The notes below the pieces were generated by a model. That model was not told where the DNA came from. It saw only the letters and a program-made list of their open reading frames with translations, and ran no database searches. Source: Acrasis kona (lineage: Eukaryota > Heterolobosea > Eutetramitea > Acrasida > Acrasidae). Taken from it: a DNA stretch of 48,337 nt. Both the position numbers and the translations under genes were made by a program. Numbering within the stretch: the first letter of the stretch is position 1; each line of letters starts with the position of its first letter. The stretch is taken from the NCBI GenBank assembly GCA_026419775.2, contig JAOPGA020001616.1, forward strand, positions 1 to 48,337. Direction: 5' to 3'. Of this stretch, positions 31,946 to 41,657 are shown in pieces.

Positions 31946-32583
31946 TTAGTTTCATTTCCAATTTCAGTGTTGTTGTGATGTTTTTGTATCTGGTGTTGCG
32001 AAATGTTGTATGGTGTATTTCGTGAGTGTTGATTTCTTCGAAATGCTTCTCTTTGGGAGGAGTAGTTTGATTGGTTGGTGACGACTGGTCATGCATAGAA
32101 ACTGGCTCAACATCATTTGTTTGAATTGCATCCGGGTTTGTTGGGATTATTGTCAAGGGGTTTGTTCAGGTACTATTTGTAGGGTTGGTTGCTTCTCAAC
32201 TTGTTCTGCTCGAACGAACAAGATTGGGGGAAATCTTGTTCGTAAAGTAGTTTAAAGGGAGGGCTTCGTCAATTTCAAAGATTGTGGGAGGACTGATTGG
32301 GCTGCTCAACGACTATCTATTGTTGTTGAAGAACCATGGCCATCATATTTGAAATTTGTTTGGGCTTGCGTAGATGTGACGATATAACTGTAGATATGCA
32401 CCATATTGATACTGATCCCCTTTTACAATCTTTTAATATCTCTTTGAGCGCCACAGTGTGTCGCATTGGTAATACAAAACTTCACACCAACAATAGTATA
32501 TGAAGAGTCGATTAAAACCAAAAAAATTTTGGGTACCAATACCCAGATGGCAGTCGAAGAGATATAGTAATGTGATGGTTGAA
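31946..32583. other. Non-coding stretch with an 11-bp hairpin
   Basis: Only low-complexity frames are found. A perfect 11-bp inverted repeat, CGAACAAGATT and AATCTTGTTCG, with a 6-nt G-rich loop lies at 32215-32242; it could act as a terminator-like or cruciform structure. The rest shows nothing I can name. Confidence 0.5.
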
Positions 32584-34180
32584 TACACTCGATACTAAAG
32601 TTGAAAGAGTTTATGGGAACAGTAGTATTGTACTGTGATTTATTACAACAATACATAAAGTGTTATTAATATAAGCAGAAGCAACAAAGTAATGCTGCCA
32701 ATTGATGTGCTTGTCGCCGTTGATGGTAGCGACTTCGACTCCTTGTTCTCAGTAATAGGAGCTGTTGTTACATTTGTCAACTCTTCAGATATAGCAGGAG
32801 TTGGTGTAGGGGTAGGTGTATGGGTAGGTGTAGGGGTTGGAGGTAAAGTAGCGTCAAAATCATATGGTTGCACTGGTGATGTTTTGTTATTTATCCAGGA
32901 TCCAAATCCATAATTTAAATTGAAACCTTCATCGAGTTCGATTTCTCCAAATCTTTTATAAACATTAAAAGTAAAACCTGGTAAATAGTTAAACCAGATA
33001 CTATTATTTCTGTTGTATAAGTACTTTCTGTCAATCTTTAACCCTGAAAGCGCAGATCTAGCAGCGAAAACTGGTGCAGATAAGCTAGAACCTGAGAATA
33101 AGCTTACACAAACATCCCATATATTATTACACGAATAGCTGACAGCAGGCATATCTCTTCCTGACATAGCTACATCTGGGCAAATCCTCCTGTTTTTCAA
33201 ATTTATATTAATCTTTGGAATACTTGTTTTTACTTCTTCAATTGCTTCAAACCAATACATAGCATATCCCATACCGGTGTCAAAAACCTGCGATTCGTTG
33301 TATGTATTGTTTACTCCTTTTTCTAGCAGGGTGGAAGTAACACAAACTACATAAGGCGAAGAACAAGGGAAGTAGATACGCTGATCGGGCCGGTTTCCAG
33401 CGGCGGCATAGAACGTGGTAATATTTGAGTAATATTTGAACACCTCGGTTAACTCCACTTGTTCTGAGACAAAGTAGATATCGTCGACGCCAAACGACAT
33501 GGACACATAGTCTGCATTTTCTGCCGCATAAGAAATAGCTTTTTTCATAGTAAAAAGCTCGGCTACAGGTGAAAGAACTACCTGTTGTTTGTTCAGNAAA
33601 AAGAATAGTAGAGGCAACTTACCAGCTTTTTAGCACCTGGAGCTATTGCGTGCGCCCATTGCACATCTAAGTGACATTCTGCATCAGTTTCTGGATCGAA
33701 TAAGTTTGTATTGTTTACTGGTACTCCATAATCATCAACTATTGACAAGCACCCGTCTTTTATCGTGCAAGGTGGAAGATTAAACTGTCTATTGAACGCA
33801 GCTAACATCTCTTCTCCTCTATAACACGTTCCCCAAAGTACTATCGCAATCGTTTTGCCTTTCCCTCCTGTTGGTGACCATGGCATGTTATATGCTTTTA
33901 TAATGTCTTGTGGTGTTAAAAAGTCATATTGCTGTTTTATGCTTCTTGCTTTGTTTGTGCTGTCTACATCTTTAACCCTAACAGTATGTGGAAGCTCCAT
34001 TTTGCAAACGCAAACTACAACGATACAAAAAAGCAACAAGATGTTGTTCATCTCTACTTTTTGAAACTATAAAAGTTTACGTGGAGAGAAGTTCAGCTTC
34101 TAACCGTTCAACGACTTATCTTTCTCTTCGGAAATTTATTACTGTTTTAGTTGTCAACCAAATTTCAGTCATGAACATCC
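32584..34180. repeat. Segmental duplication, copy 2 (S53 gene)
   Basis: Partner of 22987-24600 in the same orientation, about 9.6 kb away. Near-identity extends through coding, intron and flanks. After 34180 an unrelated stretch of about 240 bp interrupts the homology, which resumes at about 34430 (dispersed repeat copy B). Confidence 0.9.
32643..34051 (-). CDS. Sedolisin-like (peptidase S53) secreted/anchored protease, copy 2
   Basis: Exon 1 34051..33623 and exon 2 33581..32643 join over a 41-nt intron, giving 455 residues. The architecture equals copy 1: signal peptide, no propeptide, Glu/Asp in DAECHLDVQWAHA, Asn in the oxyanion box AAGNRPD, Ser in FSGSSLSAPVF, a shorter Pro-Thr linker and a C-terminal hydrophobic segment (ITLLLLLILITLYVLL). 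Differences from copy 1 cluster in the middle of the enzyme (for example FGVDD for FGVDN and neighbouring loops) and in linker length; motif residues are unchanged, consistent with both being functional genes. One intron base (33597) is N. Confidence 0.85.
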
Positions 34181-34429
34181 CGACATGAGGCACATTTAAG
34201 TACAACAGCAATCACTTTTATTCCATTTTTGCTATGCATGAAATTCTTCAAGTCTCTTGGAGAGAGCTGATGGTATGGAGATGTAAGTACACATTACGGA
34301 TTCTAAATGAGAACCTGTATATTCGTTGTTCATATAATGTCTAGGATTGTGATGAGATGGTTTGTGGGAACGGTTGACCTCATTCAATGAACTTTCCACT
34401 ATCAACCTTTATACATAACATTATCGTAA

Positions 34430-34640
34430 CGTAAGTAAAAATGTATTTTCATTTCGCTAATGGAGCGTAGAGTCTGGCAAGATAGATACCTTTTTTAACA
34501 TAAATGGAACCTCACGTACAGCTACACATCATCACAACAACTTTAACGGGGAGTACTTGCATTTCCTACATTTTCGTCTCCACATCAGACATCCAATCAA
34601 GAAGTAGACTTTGAGGACCTGCAATTTACGTTAGAATGAA
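34430..34640. repeat. Dispersed repeat, copy B
   Basis: Matches the inner and distal part of copy A (24685-24890) at high identity, beginning AACGTAAGTAAAAATG. The opening motif GCAATCACTTTTATTCC of copy A is separately present at about 34208 and, diverged, at 34707. Confidence 0.8.
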
Positions 34641-35187
34641 TCAGCACATTAGTTTTGAATTTAAATGAACAACTACGATCACCACACAAGCGCATTAAAA
34701 CAACAGCAGTCACTTTTATTTGGATTCCATTATTGATGCATCTTTCTTCTTGGTTTGCTATTTTCATAACTTAATGTGCACATTAAAAAAAGCAGTCACG
34801 TGCCTTCATGAAGGTGTTGAAATGAAAACATCCCAACCGACAATTCTAAAGTGTAGTTTTTGATACTCTAACACCACGACACTATGCGTTGGGTCGAGGT
34901 GATTGTTTTCTTACCCGAGGTGATCACTTGAAATGAATTGTAACCTGAGGATAATCCTCAGACTTTTTACAAAAAAACACGATGAGAATCCTCCGGATTT
35001 TGGAGAATAAAAATCCACATAGGACTGGTACAAGAACTACGTAAAAGATAAAAATATAACATAGAAAATAAAAGTACTTTAATTACGAACGAACGAATTT
35101 ATTTTGAGGTATTTCTTGTGTACCTTTACTTGGTGACCTCTCCTGGAGGTTTATTTTTTTAAGTTTCCTCCTTGGCTTTATCACATA
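34641..35187. other. Non-coding DNA, probable LINE 3' flank
   Basis: No gene is seen. The stretch contains an 8-bp palindrome CTGAGGAT-A-ATCCTCAG (34945-34961), a direct repeat of CGAGGTGAT, and A-rich runs near 35040-35075. It lies downstream of the truncated LINE on that element's strand and may include its 3' end. Confidence 0.4.
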
Positions 35188-36914
35188 TTACCTAAACTGG
35201 TGAAGTACCGTGTGACCCCCTTTAATAGTTGAGAGAATTCTCATCCATCCGTTGATCATCCATCCGGATGTATTTTCAATGGCTTCCATCCATCCCTCGG
35301 TGGTTACTTCTTTAGAGAAGGCGGAGGTGGTATCATCAGACCAGGGAGTTGATGTCTGACGAAGGAGGTCAATTGATTCTTGGGGGATAGGTGGGAGGTG
35401 TTTGAGAGATTTCCAGGATTGTTTCATGGAGTTGTTTATCATTGTTTCCATCTCTTCCATATGAGTTGAGTACAGTGTCCTGAGGAGGTCATCTTTTTGT
35501 TTGAGCAGGATCCTTTCAACTGAACGGGCGCGGGAGCGAATGTCCATCGAAGATTTGTGATTATCAGACAGTAAATTATCAGACAGGAAAGAGATTCCTA
35601 GTATCGAACATTCTGTTTTCAAGTCGTTCATCAACCTAGATGAGTAGTGTTTTTCCAGGAACTGCATAATTTTTGCTTTCCTCTTCACTGTATGGATCTG
35701 GTTGATTCGCTTGTATAAATGTTCAATTTCGGCAGAATAGAATGCTGGGCGAGGTTTAAGTGACTGTTTCCCTAGGTCGTTTGCCACCTCGTGGAGTGCA
35801 CGGGAGTATGCTTGGTGAATGTCTTTGAGGGTGGTGTCCTCTGATAATTGTATGTTCTCAGCCGCGGTATTGTGTAGGATATCGACGTTTTTTTCGGTAA
35901 AGGGAAACCGTATGAGTTTATTACCAATGCATTTATCTAAGACCGTGCATGTGAGGAGTATCGGTTGGTGGTCAGAGTCATGAGATGTAATAACCTCGTA
36001 CGAATTTAATACTCTAGAAGTGACTGCATTTACGTTCGATATGCCATATAAAATGTTATCGATGCAGTTTTCCGAGAATGTGGGCGAGGTTGTTGCCGAA
36101 GAGAGGTGGAATTTGTCCATCAGATTGGTAAGGCGGCGACCACGTTGTGGAGAATCATCAATTTCGACTTTGAAATCACCGGCGATAATAATGTCATGTC
36201 TTTTCAAACGTGCTCCTGTAATCCATTCTTCGATTTCTTGTTCAATGTCCAATGATTCTTGGTTTGAGGTGGTGCTCGTGGGGAGGTATGCACAGACAAT
36301 GGTGGTAGGGTGGAGTTTAAGATTAACCGAAATACATACCGCTCGACCTTCATACGTAGTGAGGAAGTTGACAATGTTGTGGAAGCGATATGTCAACGGT
36401 GGTTTGGTGGAAATAAGTTTACCGTTGACATTCCAGGCATTCCAGGCGGCGATGGTGATGGAATCTTTAACCATTCTTAATGTGGGGGTCATGTTGTTTG
36501 ATCTTCCAAAATTGAATTCTCTCACGGAGGGATTCTTTTTCGGATCGATCGGATGTTGGTATCTCGTGCTGGGTTTTACATCGAAGGTATCTTCCGTGTT
36601 GTTAATTTCGTGGACTGATGTCTCAACGAGAGGAACCCTTTTCGCTTTCCTACCACGTCTCTTTCGGTGTCTCCTTATTTTTGTTTTCAACGTGGGTGGA
36701 GGTGTGCGAAGTGTGGTGGTGTTATGGCTTCAACCCAGGAGATAGTAGGGGTTGATGTGTTTGGGTAATTAATTACCACAGGTCCATTGGAGGTTTTCGG
36801 TGGGGTTGGTGACGTTTTGTTATACCTGGTAAGGAAGTGAATTGGTTGTGGTAACGTCTCTTGCTTCGCGCTGTCAACCAGAGGTCCTCCTGATTTGTTG
36901 CTATTAGTCTGCAT
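35188..36914 (-). mobile_element. Truncated non-LTR retrotransposon (LINE), endonuclease part
   Basis: On the minus strand a 5' frame (ATG at 36914, Pro/Thr-rich, about 75 residues) runs, with one frame shift near 36700, into a 500-residue frame. This begins with a basic segment (RRHRKRRGRKAKR) and then an endonuclease/exonuclease/phosphatase (APE-type) domain: ITIAAWNAWN, IVCAYLPT, IIIAGDFKVEIDD, NCIDNILYG and TSHDSDHQPILL. Compared with active APE endonucleases, the segment with the catalytic Glu is missing between the first two motifs, and the usual GDFN reads GDFK. A charged helical linker follows, ending with repeated GWM motifs; reverse transcriptase is absent. It is therefore a dead LINE. 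The upstream relic at 37169-37959 on the same strand could be its ORF1, but this is unproven. Confidence 0.75.
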
Positions 36915-37168
36915 TCAGCTTTGCATTTGATAACTGAGGTAGCAAGCAATCTGGCATCTAAAATCTTGGCAACTCATGCACTCGCGTAAATTTGTGGCGT
37001 GAACATTGGTATTCTTCAATACCACCAAGTATAGCTATATGGTCAATAGTTCATGCAAATAACGAAAAAAAAGGTGTTTAGTGAGTATTGACATACATCT
37101 TAAAAGCACCTGTTCGCATTCAATTTAATAAAAACTAATCGGTGATGATCGTGTTGAACACTGCATTT

Positions 37169-37959
37169 CTAACCTTGCCTCTGATCTTGTTTATTTCTTC
37201 GACTTTGATAAATTATGTTGTAATAACAACTCCCTTGAAACAATTTTTTCAGACTATATAGATTTTTGCCGCGGGAATTGTCTCTGTTGTCTCTATCATC
37301 GTCTCTGTTGTCCCTGTCCCGATCTCTGTCTGTCACCCCGTCTATCTCCTCCACGAGAGTCTCTATAAGGATATCCTTAATGTCAGACGGGTTAACCACA
37401 CGAGCCTCCTCAGCATTATCTGTTGACATCTGGATCTGCATTCTTGACAGCTCATCTTGAGACGACTTCATCCGATTAAAGTTGCTCTCCCAAGTGTTTT
37501 ATAGCGAGTCTAGACTCACTGCAAAATCCTCCGAGACAGAGTTTAAGTGGTTAAGGGTTGCCGACTCCTGACCCCTTGGCGACGCCTCATTCTCCTCGTC
37601 AAGTTTTCTCTTCTTGGACGCATTGCCATCCCTTGAGAACAACTCTCTTGCGATATTCTTGTCCTCCGCATTCCCCGTGATGATTATGCTGTTGTCCTCT
37701 TCATCTTCCTCATCTTCCCTATCTTCTCCCTTATTGTAAAATTTTAGCAGAAGCTCAACCAGAGCGTTCTTGCCCGCATTCGTTTTGAACTTTACACGGC
37801 TAGTCTTGGCCAATTCCTTCAGTCAGTTAACAGTTTTCAACTGCAACTGCTGCTTATTAAAGAAGTGTATTTTCGTTGGTGTCTTGTGCGGAGTATTCCT
37901 TTGTTTAGAGGGTGTTTTGATAAAGAGGAAGGAGTGTTTCTGGTATCCTGAGAAGACAT
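37169..37959 (-). pseudogene. Decayed gene for a charged coiled-coil protein (possible LINE ORF1)
   Basis: Starting near an ATG at 37959 (MSSQDTRNTPSSLSKHP), protein-like sequence continues in changing frames to 37169. Parts are a Lys-rich LKELAKTSRVKFKTNAGKN stretch, an acidic run (EDREDEEDEEDN), a basic KKRKLDEEN motif, a helical part (SRMQIQMSTDNAEEARV), and an Arg-Asp repeat (DRDRDRDNRDDDRDNRD). At least two frame changes near 37820-37880 and an in-frame stop at 37499 interrupt it. Coiled coil plus RD repeats would suit an RNA-binding ORF1 of the adjacent LINE or a nuclear host protein. Confidence 0.4.
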
Positions 37960-38154
37960 CTTGTGACTTGAAAAAATATTGATTGTATGAGAGTGTACCA
38001 GATTACAACGTCGGAGTGCCCGATATCTCAATCAATAATCTCATTTTACGATTTGATTTTCCGAGCTAAGGAGTGATACGTTTGTGTGTGTTGTTTGTAT
38101 GTTGATACTTTTTACCTTGTCGGTACTCGTGTGTGAGGTCTCGTTTTACGTTAC

Positions 38155-38320
38155 CAGCAATCACTTTTATTCCATTATTGCCATGCATCCTCCAAAGCAT
38201 CAGCACAGTCTATGTACGGTTTGATTACGTTACATGTCGTCCTTAACGTAAGTAAAAATGTATTTACATTTCACTAATGGAGCGTAGAGTCTGGCAAGAT
38301 AGATATTTTTTTTAACCGAC
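38155..38320. repeat. Dispersed repeat, copy C
   Basis: Near-identical to the proximal part of copy A (from GCAATCACTTTTATTCC through GGAGCGTAGAGTCTGGC), with a few extra bases. Homology stops at about 38320, where another relic begins. This is a third trace of the sequence flanking the S53 gene. Confidence 0.8.
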
Positions 38321-38860
38321 ACGGAAGTTTGTTTTGGACAACCAAAAGATGTTTTCGCTCAATTCACAATTCATGCAGTCACGCCTCGTAACATCGAAAG
38401 TCCCACTTTGAGAAAAATGCAAAGTGACGTTTTACAAGAAGAGAATCAATGTCATCACCACCATCATTATCTGTGATTACCTTATTATTAATGTTTTACT
38501 AATGTAACGAATAGTCTAAACGTCTTGAAGATAACAATCGACCAACCATCTACTTTAGAAAACTTTGAGATTCAACAATCCATTGAACAATTTTATAAGA
38601 ATACTTTGAGAAACAGTCCCTGACGAAGCTGTTTTCATTCATTTTTCAAACCTACCACACAAGAACATTATTGATTCATTGAGAACCGAATCCTGGAAGC
38701 GTGGAGACTTTTCAAACGAGAATCTCCACGGTTAGTCTTCGGAAGTCACATTGTCGAGAGGATTAAAGAGTTTTGTGGAAAAAGAATTTAATGGAAATGA
38801 ATGGCAGCTTGTTGAGGTTGTGGCAATTCGTAAGTATTGATATGGCATTCTAGACTAATT
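38321..38860 (+). pseudogene. Possible decayed gene, unknown
   Basis: Two protein-like frames follow each other on the plus strand: one from about 38321 (VCFGQPKDVFAQFTIHAV) to a stop at 38475, and one from about 38625 (DEAVFIHFSNLPHKNIID, SWKRGDFSNENLHG) to about 38850, with one in-frame TAG. Composition is natural for protein, but no domain is recognised and no start codon is evident. A GTTAGT after NENLHG might be a donor, but no fitting acceptor was found. It could equally be an old gene fragment carried with the repeat. Confidence 0.3.
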
Positions 38861-39642
38861 TTACACTATGTGGAGATTGTAGAAATTGCGAGATATTTAC
38901 ACTTTCGTTTTGGATTGCGCCACCCGGCAATTGTTGAAAATGAAGGTCGAGGTTATGGAAGTTTTTGGCAGAATCCCCGGTCCTTTGAATGTATTTTACA
39001 AGTTATACTGTTGTTAACTAATAAAAGATTTGTTATGCCGCCGACATACATTGTTAACAATATTTTAAATACACAAAGTAATTGACATATTCATGGGATA
39101 AACACCTGTAATGCGACAACTTCATTTAGGTTTTACTTTATCATAAAGTAACACACCAGATTTGTTATGCCTCTGCTTTTCTCAGTAGCAAGCTGCGAGC
39201 GAACTGTCTGAGCAGTTTGTCAAATTGTCGCGCAGCATATGGTGCATGACTTCTGATGTGGCATTTTACAATTAATTGTTGCTCTGAAGTGCATCACACG
39301 GCAAAACAAAAAACTTACACTTTTCCCCAGAATTAAACCTATTGTGTAGTGTTATATGAATACAAGCAAGCTTTCTATAATTCAAGTCAAATGGGATGGA
39401 AAAGAGTAAGTTTTTTTGATTTTTGAAGATGAACATTGAATTTATTATACAGTATAAAAATGATTAGCAAGGTGCCCATACAAAGCCTTCTCCTTGTACT
39501 AGTCTTGGACTGAACACTGAATATGCAAATGATGGAGCTCATGGGTATTGAAGCAGTAGGAAAATGTAATTACATCGTCGAACTTTCTTTCAAATGAGGA
39601 ACGATTCCATCCTTTTGGTGCAATTAGAATGTTGTTGACCTT
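38861..39642. other. Intergenic, no feature seen
   Basis: About 780 bp of AT-rich DNA with chance frames only. No repeat shared with other parts of the window was noticed. Confidence 0.4.
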
Positions 39643-40018
39643 TTACCCGCTGAACTTCATGTGCGGCCAGATATCATGACCAAAGTCCCCACCCGCTTCA
39701 CGAATCCTTCTTTGTCGCTCCAACTTCCTTATTGATGTCGGATCCATCATTCCAAACCATTCTTCTACATATTCTTCTTTTGCAATTCCAAGGGAGAACT
39801 TTGTGGTCCTTTCTGTAACGTCACCTTGAACCTCCTCTTCCAAAATATTCTTCAGTGTTGATAACGATATCGTCCTCATCGTCTTGTGCTGGAGGTGGTA
39901 GATAATTGTGTATGTTGGAAGGTATAATCATGGAGTTTGGTGCCCCAGTCAGAGTTGTTTGTGGAAAACACTGTATTGAAAGTAAAGAGTGCTTGCATAG
40001 TTTATTGATGTTGTACAT
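39643..40018 (-). CDS. Small conserved-looking protein with frame conflict
   Basis: Two overlapping frames on the minus strand belong together by composition. The 5' frame (ATG at 40018) encodes a basic, hydroxylated leader like a mitochondrial presequence, then LPPPAQDDEDDIVINTEEYFGRGG. The 3' frame ends with a compact, conserved-looking tail: KEEYVEEWFGMMDPTSIRK, LERQRRIREAGGDFGHD and IWPHMKFSG. A 19-nt GTTCAAGGTGACGTTACAG string (about 39831-39849) would join them in phase; otherwise a one-base shift is needed. The family is not recognised. It could be a small mitochondrial protein with an ultra-short intron, or a sequencing error. Confidence 0.45.
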
Positions 40019-40108
40019 TGTTGGTCTCTAACTTCAATTTATTTCATGTGTAAGGTGCCGATCTAAATGGTCAATATGGAACAGGAAAAATACCAGTACT
40101 AATAATAG

Positions 40109-41611
40109 ATGAAGTTTTTATTGCTCTTCTTTGTGCTTACTTTCTCTCAAGCAATACTACACAGACCAACCAATCTCCCATACATTAGCAATAACGCTCC
40201 ACCTTATCAAACTATTTGGTTCGATCAAGTTCTCGACCATTTCAACTTTGCTACAACCCCATCAACATTTAAGCAACGATACCTCATTAACGATCAACAT
40301 TGGATTTCTAATGGAAGTATATTTTTCTACTGTGGTAATGAAGGAGACATTGAGATGTTCTACAGGAACACCGGCTTCATGTTTGATATTGCCAAACAAT
40401 TCAATGCATTGATAGTGTTTGCAGAGCATAGGTACTATGGTCAAAGTCTTCCTTTTGGAAATGAGTCATTTACACCAGAAAACATTCAATACCTTACATC
40501 ACAGCAGGCTTTAGCGGACTATGCTGATCTTTTATTAAATCTTCGTGAAAAGTACGCTAATGCGCCAATAATTGCATTTGGAGGATCCTATGGTGGAATG
40601 GTAAGTTGTCAAACTGACCAAACTGACATTTTAGCTAGCGGCGTGGTTTAGAGTAAAATACCCTCACATTATTCAGGGTTCCATTGCATCATCCGCTCCT
40701 GTTTTACAATTCGAAGGAATAACACCTCCTGATCGGTTCAACAAGATCGCCACGAGGACTTTTAATGAATCGCTACCTAGGATGGGCGACAATTTTTACT
40801 GTGCGAACTACATCAAACAAGGATTTGAGGAATTTGTTCAAAAGCGCAAAGATTCACAACTTTTGCAGAAAACCTTTAAAACGTGCAAACCCGTCACGCC
40901 ATACGACCTTTATACGTTAAGATATTTCATCGAGGTATGAACAACTCGCGATTCATTTTTAATCATTACAGACTGCGATCCTGTACATGGCCATGATCGA
41001 CTATCCAACCGCAGCTGATTTTCTCCGACCTCTACCTGCATGGCCAGTAACGTTTACGTGGCCAAAAAATCAAACAAGTTGTTACGTCGAAGCGACCATT
41101 GTTGGAAGTGCTTCACGAAATTAATAACGTGTACTACAATACCTCTGGAAAAGTCACTTGTTTTGATTTGAACGAACAAATCTCACCGAGCCTTGGAGAG
41201 AATGGTTGGTCTTATCAAGCATGTACCGAAATGGTTATGCCTATCGGATCATATCCTAGTCCAGATAATTTGTTCTTGCCAAGACCTTGGAATCTAGAAG
41301 CGTTTGTTTCACAATGTAAAGCATCGTGGAACGTCACTTCGAGACCAAAGTGGGCGGCAACGTATTATGGAGGAAAGGACATTTCTGCTAGTAGTAATAT
41401 TGTTTTTTCTAATGGTGATCTGGATCCATGGATGGGTGGCGGAATAACCGAGTCAATATCAGAGTCAATTGTTGCCATTGTAATAAAGAATGGTGCCCAT
41501 CATGTTGACTTGAGAAGTAAGAGCGATCAAGATCCTGAATCAGTTGTACAGGCCAGACAAGAACAAGTCAGGCACATCACAAAATGGATTAATCAATATA
41601 GAAATAAATAA
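40109..41611 (+). CDS. Peptidase S28 (lysosomal Pro-X carboxypeptidase / DPP7-like)
   Basis: Exons 40109..40600, 40635..40934, 40972..41046 and 41093..41611 give 461 residues. Introns of 34, 37 and 46 nt separate them; the last is inferred from phase and size. A signal peptide (residues 1-15) leads to the S28 hallmarks: IWFDQVLDHFNF, IFFYCGNEGDIEMF, FAEHRYYGQSLPFG, the nucleophile in FGGSYGGM (Ser about 160), Asp in FSNGDLDPWMGGG and His in NGAHHVDLR. Such serine peptidases cut after proline or remove X-Pro dipeptides in lysosomes, as expected for a phagotroph. Between PLPAWP and RPLLEVLHEI homologues usually have 15 or so residues, so a one-base error near 41050 is an alternative to the third intron. 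Confidence 0.9.
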
Positions 41612-41657
41612 TTCTCCTTTATCTACCCACGTCAATTGTCAATCATTTTTCATTACC

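Noticed and set aside
31863-32156. 97-residue minus-strand frame as a separate gene
   Set aside because: Its C-terminal part is an out-of-frame copy of the histidine kinase end, and the remainder is low complexity.
36020-36745. 241-residue plus-strand frame
   Set aside because: It lies antisense to the LINE endonuclease frame, which carries recognisable motifs; no domain is visible on the plus strand.
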